A stretch of DNA of 64,000 nucleotides, from positions 62,001 to 126,000 of the forward strand of contig JBDTEO010000028.1 of assembly GCA_039922495.1 (NCBI GenBank), read 5' to 3'. Every line of letters starts with the position of its first letter. Position 1 is the first letter of the stretch. The notes under the pieces were generated by a model, which saw only the letters and a list, made by a program, of their open reading frames with translations, searched no databases and was not told the DNA's origin. Origin of the DNA: JALYYC01 sp039922495. Its GTDB lineage: Bacteria; Chloroflexota; Dormibacteria; CF-121. Of the stretch, positions 34,754 to 43,166 are shown piece by piece. The position numbers and the translations under genes were made by a program.

Positions 34754-35367
34754 GGCCACTGCGACGGCGTACTGGTACTGACCGCCAGCGCGCCACGCTC
34801 GAGCGCGGCCTCGCGATGCGTCGCATCGGTCACGAACCCGCCAACGATCATCGGCAGGGACAAGCGAGCCCGGATCTGGTCGACCACCAGCGGAAAGATG
34901 ATCGCGGGTAGCACTTCGACGACGTCCGGGCGGGCATGGTCAAGGGCGTTCAGCGCTGAGGGGAGCGCCAGGTCGTCGTAGAGGAGAAGCCGTTGGACCG
35001 CGACGACCCGTTCCGCCTTCGCCGCCGCGATCAGGCCGCTGTGCGAGGTGATGATGCCGTTGACGCCGATCTCGCGGGCGAGGAAGGCGACGCCGGCGCG
35101 GTCCTTGCCGAGTCCGGCGATCAGGTCGATGTGGACGAACGCCATCTTGCCGCGCGCCTGGACGGCCCACACCAGCGGACCGAGGTGAAAGGCCGGGGCG
35201 CGCAGAAAGAATACCGCCGGCACCTGGGACGCGAGCGCCTGGGGGAGTTCTTCGGCGCGACGAATGACGGCTGCCACCGGGACTCGTCCGAACCCCTCGC
35301 GCAGGCGGCTGACCGACGAGTCGACATTTCGACCACGGGTGGGAGGCGGGATCGCGCCTTTCGCCAT
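34750..35367 (-). CDS. glpP: Glycerol operon antiterminator
   Basis: 205 aa from ATG 35367 (8 nt after a TACAGT box, so possibly leaderless; GTG 35373 also open). Motifs match Bacillus GlpP: FVHIDLIAGLGKDRAGVAFL, GIITSHSGLIAAAKAERVVA, VEVLPAIIFPLVVDQIRARL and GGFVTDATHREAALERGALA. Expected to sense glycerol-3-phosphate and stabilise the antiterminated glp leader RNA. Divergent from HPr with only ~30 nt between. Confidence 0.85.
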   Translation of the reverse strand: MAKGAIPPPTRGRNVDSSVSRLREGFGRVPVAAVIRRAEELPQALASQVPAVFFLRAPAFHLGPLVWAVQARGKMAFVHIDLIAGLGKDRAGVAFLAREIGVNGIITSHSGLIAAAKAERVVAVQRLLLYDDLALPSALNALDHARPDVVEVLPAIIFPLVVDQIRARLSLPMIVGGFVTDATHREAALERGALAVSTSTPSQWP

Positions 35368-35398
35368 CGCCACCTACTGTACGAGCGAGCTTGACCGA

Positions 35399-35710
35399 AT
35401 GCCGGTGGCGCTGCAGACTACGGGTGAGGAGGGGTTTGACGCGATTACCGAACGCCAGCTGACCATCATGAATGCCGTCGGGTTGCATGCCCGGCCGGCG
35501 GCACTGTTCGTCCAGACCGCCGCCCGCTTCAAGGACACGCGCGTCGAGGTGGTCAAGGACGGGATGGTGCGCGATGCCAAGAGCATTCTCAGCGTCCTCA
35601 CGCTTGGTGTCGGCCACGGGACGACCATCACCGTTCGGGCCGACGGCCCCCAGGCGGACGACGCGGTCGCGGCGCTGACCGACCTGGTCGATCGTGACTT
35701 CGGCGAGTAG
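35399..35710 (+). CDS. ptsH: PTS phosphocarrier protein HPr
   Basis: 103 aa from ATG 35399; about 15 residues longer at the N-terminus than typical HPr. Phosphorylated His30 lies in NAVGLHARPAALFV. The regulatory serine position is kept (Ser62 in AKSILSVLTLGVG), so HPr-kinase control is possible though no hprK is seen. It overlaps ptsI by 17 nt. Role here: relay phosphate from Enzyme I to DhaM. Confidence 0.9.
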   Translation: MPVALQTTGEEGFDAITERQLTIMNAVGLHARPAALFVQTAARFKDTRVEVVKDGMVRDAKSILSVLTLGVGHGTTITVRADGPQADDAVAALTDLVDRDFGE

Positions 35711-37388
35711 TCCGACGCAGCTCCGCGGGATCCCCGCGGCCCCCGGCCAGGCCTCGGCGCCGGCCTGGCGATGGGACGAGCCGCACCCGGTGGATGGCAT
35801 CGACCTGAGTGGCCGGGGCGGCATCGAACGGCTGCATGCCGCGATCGATCGCGTGCGCGCCGCGCTGATGGTGAAAACCGCCCGGCTCGTCACCGGCGGT
35901 GCGGCAGCCGAGGCAGGCATCTTCGAGGCCCAGGCCCTCATGCTGGACGATCCTGCGCTGATTGATGGCGCGACGAACCTGGTCCGGCAGGGCCAGTCGG
36001 CCGACGCCGCCGTCGCTGCCGCCCTGGCGCCATTTGCGGCAATGTTGCGCGCATCGAGTGATCCCGTATTCCAGGCCCGAGCCGCGGATGTCGAGGACGT
36101 GGTGCAGCAGATCCGCCGGGCCCTGCACGGCATCGGCGATTCGCCGCCGCCGCCGTCCCTCCCCTCGATCGTCGTCGCCCGTGACCTCGCCCCCTCCCAG
36201 ACCGCCGGACTCGACCGTTCGCTGGTGGTGGGCTTCGCGACGGAGCAGGGGTCCGCGACCGCGCACACGGCGATCCTGGCCCGGGCGCTCGGATTGCCCG
36301 CCGTCGTTGGCATTGCCGGTCTGATCGGGACGGTGCAAGACGGCACGCCGCTGTTCCTCGACGGCGACACGGGCACATTGGTCATCGACCCCTCCGCGGA
36401 AACGGTGGCCGGCCTTACGCAACCGGCGCCATCGACCTCCGACGACCGGCCGGCGGCGACCCGCGACGGCCGCCGCATCGAGGTCGGCTGTAATGCCGCC
36501 ACGCCGGAAGATGCTGCACGGGCCGCCGAGGCCGGCGCCGATGGGATCGGCCTGCTGCGCAGCGAGTTCTTCTTTTTGGGAACCGACCGGATTCCAGACG
36601 AGAATGCCCAGGTCGCCATGCTCGAGCGGGTGATGCAAGCGATGCGCGGCAAGCCGGTCATCCTCCGCACGCTCGATGTCGGCGCGGATAAACCCTTGCC
36701 CGCGCTGCCCCAGCCTCCGGAGGCCAATCCAGCGCTGGGGGTTCGTGGCCTGCGTCTGCACCTGCTTCGACGACCGGACTTGCTCAAGGCGCAGTTGCGA
36801 GCCGCCATCCGCGTCGCGGCCACGCACCCGCTCCGGGTGATGTTTCCGATGGTGTCAACGGTCGAAGAGGTCCGCCAGGCACGGCACATCCTCCGCGACG
36901 CGGCCGACGAGATCACACCCGCGGGTGGTGCGCCGACCACGATCGAAATCGGCATCATGATCGAGGTGCCCGCCGCCGCGGTGATCGCCGATCGGCTGGC
37001 CGCCGAGGTGGATTTCTTCAGTCTCGGGACCAACGATTTGACGCAGTACCTGTTTGCGGCCGACCGGACGAATCCGGAGCTCGCCACCCTGGCCGACAGC
37101 CTGCACCCTGCCCTGCTGCGCACAATCGATCAGGTGGTCCGGGCGGCACACGCCCAGCACCGCTGGGTCGGCATCTGCGGTGAGATGGCCAGCGACCTGT
37201 CGGCGCTCCCCGTGCTGATCGGCCTGGGCGTTGACGAATTGAGCGTGCATCCACCACTCGTGTCGCGGATCAAGGCGGCGATTCGCCGGCTCGACAGCCG
37301 GGAGGCCGCGGCGCTATCGGCAGCCGCGCTTAAGGCAGAGAGCGGTGCCGCCGTCCGTCACCTGCTCAGCACGCTGGCCAGTGGTTGA
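35694..37388 (+). CDS. ptsI: PTS Enzyme I
   Basis: 564 aa. Takes phosphate from phosphoenolpyruvate onto His191 in GSATAHTAILARALGLPAVV (the usual GGRTSH is altered to GSATAH). PEP-binding barrel motifs GIGLLRSEFFFLG, LRTLDVGADKPLP, IEIGIMIEVPAAAVIAD, FSLGTNDLTQYLFAADR, and Cys in GICGEMA. Complete. No EIIBC permease lies nearby, so this EI/HPr pair probably serves DhaM. Confidence 0.93.
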   Translation: MTSASSPTQLRGIPAAPGQASAPAWRWDEPHPVDGIDLSGRGGIERLHAAIDRVRAALMVKTARLVTGGAAAEAGIFEAQALMLDDPALIDGATNLVRQGQSADAAVAAALAPFAAMLRASSDPVFQARAADVEDVVQQIRRALHGIGDSPPPPSLPSIVVARDLAPSQTAGLDRSLVVGFATEQGSATAHTAILARALGLPAVVGIAGLIGTVQDGTPLFLDGDTGTLVIDPSAETVAGLTQPAPSTSDDRPAATRDGRRIEVGCNAATPEDAARAAEAGADGIGLLRSEFFFLGTDRIPDENAQVAMLERVMQAMRGKPVILRTLDVGADKPLPALPQPPEANPALGVRGLRLHLLRRPDLLKAQLRAAIRVAATHPLRVMFPMVSTVEEVRQARHILRDAADEITPAGGAPTTIEIGIMIEVPAAAVIADRLAAEVDFFSLGTNDLTQYLFAADRTNPELATLADSLHPALLRTIDQVVRAAHAQHRWVGICGEMASDLSALPVLIGLGVDELSVHPPLVSRIKAAIRRLDSREAAALSAAALKAESGAAVRHLLSTLASG

Positions 37389-37393
37389 CGGCG

Positions 37394-37966
37394 TTACTGG
37401 AACTCGAGCTCGTCGAACTTCGACGTGAGCGCATCGCCTTTGCTCGCGAATTCAGGCTGGGTCTTCTCGGAGGCGTCCCACTTGTCCGAGACGTCGTCTT
37501 TTTCCGAGCTATCCCATTTGTCCGAGCCGTCGTCTTTCTCCGAGCTATCCCACTTGTCCGCGGCATCGACCTTCTCGGAGCCGCCCCACTTGTCCGCGGC
37601 GTCAGCCTTCTCGGAGCCGTCCCACTTGTCCGCGGGATCCTCCCCAACCTTCATGCTCTCGTCCGACGGCTGATCCTTCATGCCGGCGTCGGATGCTTCC
37701 TCCTTGACCGACGGGTCAAAGCTTCGTGCAGCAGCGGGCGACTCCTTGGCCATCCATTCCTCGATGCCCCCGAATCCCCCTCCGAAAAAGCGGCCTTGCA
37801 TGGTGGGCCCGGCCTTCCCGACGAGGTCGCTCACGGCGCGATTCCCGGCGGTCGCCTGGAGATCGCGCATCGAATCGGTAACGGTGCCATGGTCGGCTGA
37901 TTTCCGGGGTCGTTTTGCGCCCTCCCGTTGCTGATCGTCGAGGCTCTCGCGATCGTGCGTCCTCAT
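37394..37966 (-). CDS. Acidic tandem-repeat protein with LQxxxGNRA motif
   Basis: 190 aa. The N-terminal quarter is basic and has DLQATAGNRAVSDLVG, the short motif (LQxxxGNxAVxxLL) seen in proteins linked to extracellular contractile injection systems (eCIS) and DUF4157. A Gly-rich stretch follows, then five 12-residue repeats of the form xDKWDxSEKxDx (residues 112-171), strongly charged and probably disordered. Function unknown. It overlaps the methyltransferase stop as ATGA. No signal peptide. Confidence 0.65.
   Translation of the reverse strand: MRTHDRESLDDQQREGAKRPRKSADHGTVTDSMRDLQATAGNRAVSDLVGKAGPTMQGRFFGGGFGGIEEWMAKESPAAARSFDPSVKEEASDAGMKDQPSDESMKVGEDPADKWDGSEKADAADKWGGSEKVDAADKWDSSEKDDGSDKWDSSEKDDVSDKWDASEKTQPEFASKGDALTSKFDELEFQ
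37454..37633 (-). repeat. Five tandem 36-bp coding repeats
   Basis: Encodes residues 112-171 of the repeat protein, consensus ADKWDSSEKDDx. Copies differ mainly in the last three codons. Copy number may vary between strains by slippage. Confidence 0.85.
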
Positions 37967-39492
37967 GGCGCGACCAGGCTCCTTTCGGTATCCCGACCGG
38001 GCGGAACATCGACGGGGGGGCCGGGCCGAGGCCTGACCACATCCATCTCCAAAAAGCCGAGGCCAACGAGCTGCTTGACGATCTCGATTCCCTCTCGCTC
38101 GGAGGTTACCATCCGCAACCTTCGGGTCCCATCGAGCTTCGCCAGCAGCCTCGACCCGAACTCACCCAGTGATACACGCAACGGGATTCCGGTGGCGGTC
38201 TCGAGAACCTGGCCCCGGACCAGGTAGGCGCCTCCGCTGCTCACCCCGGTGCGCTGGATGCGGTGGCCGGCATGCGGTCGAAATCTCCGGTCAAGGACCG
38301 CCGTATCCGTCATGGTTTGGAGGCGGTCGTTGGCGGCGAAGATCCGCAGCAGGTGCTCAGAGGCAGCCTGGATCGGCGCCGCCCTCACGTCGACGGCGCG
38401 GGTCCAGTTAACGCCCGACCGGCGTCGCAGGATCACGGCGCCGGAGCTCATCGCCTCGATACCGAGGCGGCGATAGTACGCGAGCCAGCGGTCCAGGGCG
38501 TCGCCAACGTCAGCCGCGTCCCTGATCCAGAGCGAGGCGTAGGTCAGCGGGTCATAGGTCCGGAAATGCAGCAACAGCGCGTCGCAACCAAGCCCGTCGA
38601 CCCAGCCGGCCAGCGGGGGCTGCCACCCTCCACCGTCCTGGTGCGCCCAGCTAACCAGCATCGAGGCGAACCCATGGTCGTTGAGGTGCGCGGCAGCCTC
38701 GTGCACCACGGTCTGGCTCAGCCGATCACCGTCCATGCCGCTGTCCCGGAACTGCAGGCTCGAGTCCGGCGATAACACGTAGGGCGGGTTGGCGACAATC
38801 AGGTCAAAGCGATCGTTCGCCACCGGCTCAAAGAGGTCGCCGGCACGGACGGCGGGCGTGGCGACCCGATTGAGCGCGGCGTTGAAATGGGCATAGGCCA
38901 GGGCCCGCGGATTGATGTCCGTCGCCACCACCTCATCGGCATGGCTCGACGCGCGCAGGGCCTGGATCCCGGAGCCCGTGCCGAGATCGAGCACCCGACC
39001 CACCGGTGACCGCACGGTGAGAGCGGCCAGCGTCCGCGGAGCCGGGCCGAGGCCGATGACGTGGTCGCCGGCGAGGGCTCGGCCATGATGCGCCACGTCG
39101 TGGGCGATCAACATGTCGCCATCGGCATCGATCGCCATCAGTGGTTGGACCAGGCCGTTGTATTCGGCGAGGGCGCCGATTTCGACCAGTTGGTCGGTCC
39201 GGCTCGGGTAAATGGCCTCGCCAACCTGGTCGGTCGGTACCCGTAGCCCAAGGCCGAACAGCCGGATCAGGGTGCTGAGCGGTTGTCCATCGGCCAGGCG
39301 TCGCCGGGCCACCTCGCTGGCTCGCGGATCGTGCGCCAGGCTCGAGCTGGTGCCTACCGCCTGGCGAAGGCCGGCCTCGTGGTACCCGGCCTGTCGCAGG
39401 ACATCGCCGAAACACGCCACCAGGGCCTGGTTCAAAACCACCCATCCACGGTCGCCATCGCCCGCCTCGCGATCAAGGCGCAAAGGGGCCAA
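37963..39492 (-). CDS. HemK/PrmC-like class I methyltransferase
   Basis: 509 aa. An N-terminal helical region (DVLRQAGYHEAGLRQAVG) precedes a SAM-binding fold with VLDLGTGSGIQALRASSHAD, VVATDINPRALAYAHFNAAL and the catalytic NPPY box (DLIVANPPYVLSPDSS), which methylates an amide or ring nitrogen. A ~150-residue C-terminal domain is unassigned. Such long forms occur in Actinobacteria and relatives. Start uncertain: TTG 39492 or GTG 39441. It is the first gene of a two-gene unit with the repeat protein. Confidence 0.75.
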   Translation of the reverse strand: MAPLRLDREAGDGDRGWVVLNQALVACFGDVLRQAGYHEAGLRQAVGTSSSLAHDPRASEVARRRLADGQPLSTLIRLFGLGLRVPTDQVGEAIYPSRTDQLVEIGALAEYNGLVQPLMAIDADGDMLIAHDVAHHGRALAGDHVIGLGPAPRTLAALTVRSPVGRVLDLGTGSGIQALRASSHADEVVATDINPRALAYAHFNAALNRVATPAVRAGDLFEPVANDRFDLIVANPPYVLSPDSSLQFRDSGMDGDRLSQTVVHEAAAHLNDHGFASMLVSWAHQDGGGWQPPLAGWVDGLGCDALLLHFRTYDPLTYASLWIRDAADVGDALDRWLAYYRRLGIEAMSSGAVILRRRSGVNWTRAVDVRAAPIQAASEHLLRIFAANDRLQTMTDTAVLDRRFRPHAGHRIQRTGVSSGGAYLVRGQVLETATGIPLRVSLGEFGSRLLAKLDGTRRLRMVTSEREGIEIVKQLVGLGFLEMDVVRPRPGPPVDVPPGRDTERSLVAP

Positions 39493-39559
39493 CCAAGGGG
39501 CATCGACGGGAAGCGAAGGGGCACGGGAATTCCGGGCTGCCGTCTACCATCTGAGCTCA

Positions 39560-41557
39560 ATGGCCCGCAGCCGTCTCGTGCTCCTCAGCGGCCTGATGCT
39601 GTTCCTGGAGCTGGCGTTGATCCGCTGGACCGGCTCCAACATCCTCTATCTCTCGTACTTCTCGAATTTCGTCCTGCTGGCCAGCTTTCTCGGCATCGGC
39701 ATTGGGTTTGTCCGAGGGGGCGCCAGCCGGTCGCTGTTTCCGCTGGCGCCGGTCGCGCTCGCCATCCTGGTCGCCTTTGTCGCCATCTTCCCAGTCCAGA
39801 TCGACCGATCGGGAAGCGAGCTCATCTATTTCGGCGCGCTCGGGACCCGCACCGGCCTGCCAACCTGGCTCACCCTGCCAATCATCTTTATCGGCGTGGC
39901 CGTGGTGATGGCGATGGTCGGCAACGGCGTGGCCCGAGCGTTCGCCGCGTTCCCACCGCTCGACGCCTACCGGCTCGACATTGCCGGCAGCCTGGCCGGC
40001 ATCCTCGCGTTCACGCTTCTCTCCTTCAGCGGCGCGCCCCCGCTCGCCTGGGGCCTGCTGGTGGTGGTCGCCTTTGGCGTCTTGCTGGATCGACCGTTCC
40101 GTCGCCTGCAAATCGCAGGCGCGGCCGCGCTGCTGCTGCTGCTCGGCCTCGAGTCGGCCAATAGCCTGGTGAGCTGGTCCCCGTACTACAAGATCCGACT
40201 CAATCCACAGCCGAATGGCTCCATCGGCGTGCTGGTGAACGGCATTCCGCATCAGACGATCGAGTCCGTGGCCCTGCGCAGCCGACTGATTCCCCTCTAT
40301 CTCCTCCCCTACCAGCGCATCGCGGCCCACCCGCACAACGTGTTGATCGTCGGCGCCGGGACCGGCGATGACGTCGCCATTGCGCTCGCCCAGGGCGTCG
40401 ACCATGTCGACGCCGTCGAGATCGATCCGCGGATTCACGACCTCGGTGTCGCGCTCCACCCGGACCACCCCTACCAGGACCCCCGCGTCCACGCCTACGT
40501 CAACGACGGGCGCGCCTTCCTCGAGCAGACGCGGTCGCGCTACGACCTGATCCTCTTTGCCCTTCCCGATTCCCTGACGCTGGTCGCCGGACAGTCCTCG
40601 CTTCGACTGGAGAGCTACCTCTTCACGCTCGAGGCCATGCAGCAGGCACGCGCGCACCTGACGCCGCAGGGCGCGTTTGGCGAGTACAACTACTACCGCG
40701 AGCAATGGCTGGTCGACCGGCTGGCCGGGACCCTGCAGACCGCCTACGGCCACGCACCTTGCGAGGACACGACCGGCACGGACTCAAGACTCGCGCTTTT
40801 GATGGCCAGCGCCAACCCGGCGGCGATGCACTGCCCCCAAACCTGGCAGGCCTCGGCTACGGTCCCCGCTCCCGCAACCGATGACTACCCGTTCCTCTAT
40901 TTGCGCGACCGGACCATCCCCGGCTTCTACCTCCTCACCATCGCCTTGATCCTGCTCGCGTCGCTCGCCCTCGTCCGTCTTGGATCCGGACCACTGACGC
41001 TGATGCGCCCCTACCTGGACCTCTTTTTCATGGGGGCGGCCTTCCTGCTGCTCGAGACCAAGAATGTCGTCCAGTTCGCGCTGCTCTTCGGCACCACCTG
41101 GGTGGTCAATGCGCTGGTCTTCATCGGCATCCTCACCGCGGTCCTGGCCGCCATCGAGGTGGCGCGGCGGCTCCAGTGGCGCGATCCGCGGTTGCTCTAC
41201 CTGGCGTTACTGCTCTCGCTCGCCCTCGCCTGGGCCGTCCCGCCGCACCTCCTGCTCGGCCTGACGCTGATCCCCCGGTTCGTGGTCGCGGTGCTGCTGG
41301 CCTTCATTCCGATCTTCATCGCCAACCTGGTCTTTGCCCAGCGCTTTAAAACCGTTGGGGCATCGACGGTGGCCTTTGGCGCCAACCTGCTGGGCGCCAT
41401 GGTCGGCGGCCTCCTTGAGTACAGCTCACTCGTCGTCGGTTACCGGACCCTTCTGCTCGTGATCGCCGTCCTCTACGCCCTCGCCTTCATCTTTGGCTCC
41501 GTGCGGGGCTTGGAATTAATCTCGAATGCCCCCGCCCCCTCGAGGGTTCGGAGCTAA
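39560..41557 (+). CDS. Membrane-embedded spermidine-synthase-like protein
   Basis: 665 aa from ATG 39560, 9 nt after TACCAT (possible -10). About seven membrane helices, a cytosolic SpeE-like SAM-fold domain (VLIVGAGTGDDVAIALAQG; DAVEIDPRIHDLGVALHP; YDLILFALPDSLTLVAGQSS) and about seven more helices. Proteins of this layout are common in bacteria, but their substrate is unknown; aminopropyl or methyl transfer is inferred from the fold. Divergent from the methyltransferase gene. Confidence 0.75.
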   Translation: MARSRLVLLSGLMLFLELALIRWTGSNILYLSYFSNFVLLASFLGIGIGFVRGGASRSLFPLAPVALAILVAFVAIFPVQIDRSGSELIYFGALGTRTGLPTWLTLPIIFIGVAVVMAMVGNGVARAFAAFPPLDAYRLDIAGSLAGILAFTLLSFSGAPPLAWGLLVVVAFGVLLDRPFRRLQIAGAAALLLLLGLESANSLVSWSPYYKIRLNPQPNGSIGVLVNGIPHQTIESVALRSRLIPLYLLPYQRIAAHPHNVLIVGAGTGDDVAIALAQGVDHVDAVEIDPRIHDLGVALHPDHPYQDPRVHAYVNDGRAFLEQTRSRYDLILFALPDSLTLVAGQSSLRLESYLFTLEAMQQARAHLTPQGAFGEYNYYREQWLVDRLAGTLQTAYGHAPCEDTTGTDSRLALLMASANPAAMHCPQTWQASATVPAPATDDYPFLYLRDRTIPGFYLLTIALILLASLALVRLGSGPLTLMRPYLDLFFMGAAFLLLETKNVVQFALLFGTTWVVNALVFIGILTAVLAAIEVARRLQWRDPRLLYLALLLSLALAWAVPPHLLLGLTLIPRFVVAVLLAFIPIFIANLVFAQRFKTVGASTVAFGANLLGAMVGGLLEYSSLVVGYRTLLLVIAVLYALAFIFGSVRGLELISNAPAPSRVRS

Positions 41558-41620
41558 CTCTCCGCTCTCCCGCCCCGCGCGGTGCTTTTCTTCCTGTGGA
41601 CTGCTCAATTGAGTTGCGAG

Positions 41621-41745
41621 CATAGCCAAGGAGCTATATATTATGCCTGCATTTATAGGGCGTGGGCATTACAGTAGTTTCCATTTATAGCGTGCAGGCG
41701 ATAGTTAATATTTATTCTTATAGCTTATGGGCTATAATCAATCCC
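41621..41745 (+). promoter_or_regulatory. AT-rich control region with three operators and leaderless promoter
   Basis: Three inverted repeats of the same form, nATAGC-6 nt-GCnATA: 41621-41638 (CATAGC/GCTATA), 41686-41703 (TATAGC/GCGATA) and 41719-41736 (TATAGC/GCTATA, perfect). The last overlaps the TATAAT box at 41733-41738, which is 7 nt before the ATG. The downstream Xre protein probably binds these sites and represses itself. Base composition is far more AT-rich than the rest of the window. Confidence 0.75.
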
Positions 41746-42258
41746 ATGAAAGCTTCTGTAGGTAGAAACCTCAGACGGCGACAACTGGACCGGGTGTTTG
41801 GCCGCTCTTCCATATTGCGACACCTTCCGACTCCCCAAAAGGGCTGGATCAATGAAATCCGCCACGCCTTGGGGATGAGCGCACAGCAGCTGGCCTACCG
41901 CATGGGGGTTAGTCAGCCAACAGTGGCTGAAATGGAACGCTCAGAAGCAGCGGGAGCGATCACACTCAACAGCTTGCGCCGCGCTGCCGAGGCTATGGGT
42001 TGCTCATTTGTCTATTCGTTCATTCCGCCCGTGTCGTTGGAGGCAATCGTCCGTAGGCAGGCAGAGCAGGCAGCCACGCGACTCTACGAGGCAGTCGATC
42101 ACACCATGGCTCTCGAGGGCCAGTCAAACGACCAGCTAGGTCGCCGCGAGCAGATTGGCGAGTTAACCGACGAGTTGATTCGCACGCTCAGCCGAGAACT
42201 TTGGGAGAAGGCGGATGCCGATAAAATTCGAATATCCGGAAGGGGCGACGCCGCTTGA
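41746..42258 (+). CDS. Mobile mystery protein A (Xre-family regulator)
   Basis: 170 aa from ATG 41746. A helix-turn-helix of the lambda-repressor type sits at residues ~40-95 (LGMSAQQLAYRMGVSQPTVA EMERSE, then AITLNSLRRAAEAMGC), as in TIGR02612. The family always accompanies mobile mystery protein B on islands and is presumed to be its regulator or antitoxin. The end overlaps the Fic gene by 44 nt. GC content is lower than in flanking genes, fitting recent transfer. Confidence 0.88.
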   Translation: MKASVGRNLRRRQLDRVFGRSSILRHLPTPQKGWINEIRHALGMSAQQLAYRMGVSQPTVAEMERSEAAGAITLNSLRRAAEAMGCSFVYSFIPPVSLEAIVRRQAEQAATRLYEAVDHTMALEGQSNDQLGRREQIGELTDELIRTLSRELWEKADADKIRISGRGDAA

Positions 42259-42805
42259 CGCTGATTCGGTAGCCGGCCTCATCCCTGACCTGAACCACCA
42301 GGCAGAGCTCAACGAGTTTGAGCAACGGAATATCCTCGACGCCCAGACCTGGGCAAGACGGAGCCGTCGCCTGAAACGCGAGCTCTTAACCGCCCCTCTC
42401 CTGCGTGAGCTGCATCGCCGGATGTTCGATCAAACCTGGCGATGGGCCGGTCGTTTCCGACAAAGCGACACGAACCTGGGTGTGCATTGGCCCCAGATCC
42501 CCGAGATGGTGACGAACCTTTGCGCCGACGTGGCCTACCAGGTCGTGCATGACACCTACCCGTGGGATGAGTTGGCGGTGCGATTTCACCACAGGCTAGT
42601 GTGGATTCATCTGTTTCCTAACGGCAATGGCCGGCATTCTCGGCTTGCTACGGAAGTCTTACTCACAACGCATGGTCAACAGTCCTTCACGTGGGGATCT
42701 CAGTCGCCTACGGACAAGAGTGCCGCGCGAGCCGAATACATCGCATCACTGAAAGAAGCTGATAACGGGTCAATCGAGCGCCTGCTGCGGTTCAGTCGCA
42801 GTTAG
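42215..42805 (+). CDS. Mobile mystery protein B (Fic-domain protein)
   Basis: 196 aa, TIGR02613-like. The Fic motif is complete: HLFPNGNGRHSRLATEVLL, with catalytic His132. Upstream helices include ELHRRMFDQTWRWAGRFRQS, standard for Fic cores. Fic enzymes transfer AMP or related groups from nucleotides to proteins; many are toxins. No inhibitory (S/T)xxxE(G/N) helix was found in either partner, so how A restrains B is not clear from sequence. Confidence 0.9.
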   Translation: MPIKFEYPEGATPLDADSVAGLIPDLNHQAELNEFEQRNILDAQTWARRSRRLKRELLTAPLLRELHRRMFDQTWRWAGRFRQSDTNLGVHWPQIPEMVTNLCADVAYQVVHDTYPWDELAVRFHHRLVWIHLFPNGNGRHSRLATEVLLTTHGQQSFTWGSQSPTDKSAARAEYIASLKEADNGSIERLLRFSRS

Positions 42806-42821
42806 ACGCGCCGTTCTTGCG

Positions 42822-43166
42822 CTATGTGTCGACCAGCCATTGGACCACTTCGAGATGGCGCCTGGACATCAGATCAGCACCAAAGTCGGTCCAGGCCAGC
42901 GTCTGCGCGATTGTCGAACCACGGGCGCGTTCCCGGTCAAGGCCGAGGGTCTCAGACAAACGATCGAGCCGTCCGAGGACGCGATCGCGGCTGTGGCCCA
43001 ATTCCGCCCCGCGAACCACACACGCGACCGCGAATTCGCGCTCGCCAATCAGCGGCTTGGGATCAATTACCAGCCACGGCTCGCGTTGCGCTTGCAGCAC
43101 ATTGTCAGCATGCAGATCCTGGTGCACCAGCACCTGCGGCCCCTGGGTCGATACGAGCTCGCGCAT
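42822..43166 (-). pseudogene. Remnant of aminoglycoside 6-kinase-like (APH_6_hur) gene
   Basis: 114 aa matching only the C-terminal part of streptomycin/hydroxyurea kinases: VLVHQDLHADNVLQAQREPW (catalytic loop) and VIDPKPLIGEREFAVACVV (metal-binding DPK). The N-terminal lobe is absent. Upstream, fragments in other frames (RRLIDAALG; FERDLIGRDEMPG) resemble the preceding part, so frameshifts plus truncation against thrC are likely. Probably not functional. Confidence 0.7.

Noticed and set aside
34940..37123. 727-codon minus-strand frame opposite ptsI
   Set aside because: Ser/Arg/Ala-rich antisense reading of HPr and Enzyme I, which have full motif sets.
37454..37633. CRISPR-like regular repeats
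   Set aside because: Directly adjacent 36-bp units without spacers, in frame within a protein gene; no cas genes.
41558..41640. tRNA or attachment site beside the AT-rich island
   Set aside because: No cloverleaf and no direct repeats flanking 41558-43166 could be found by eye.
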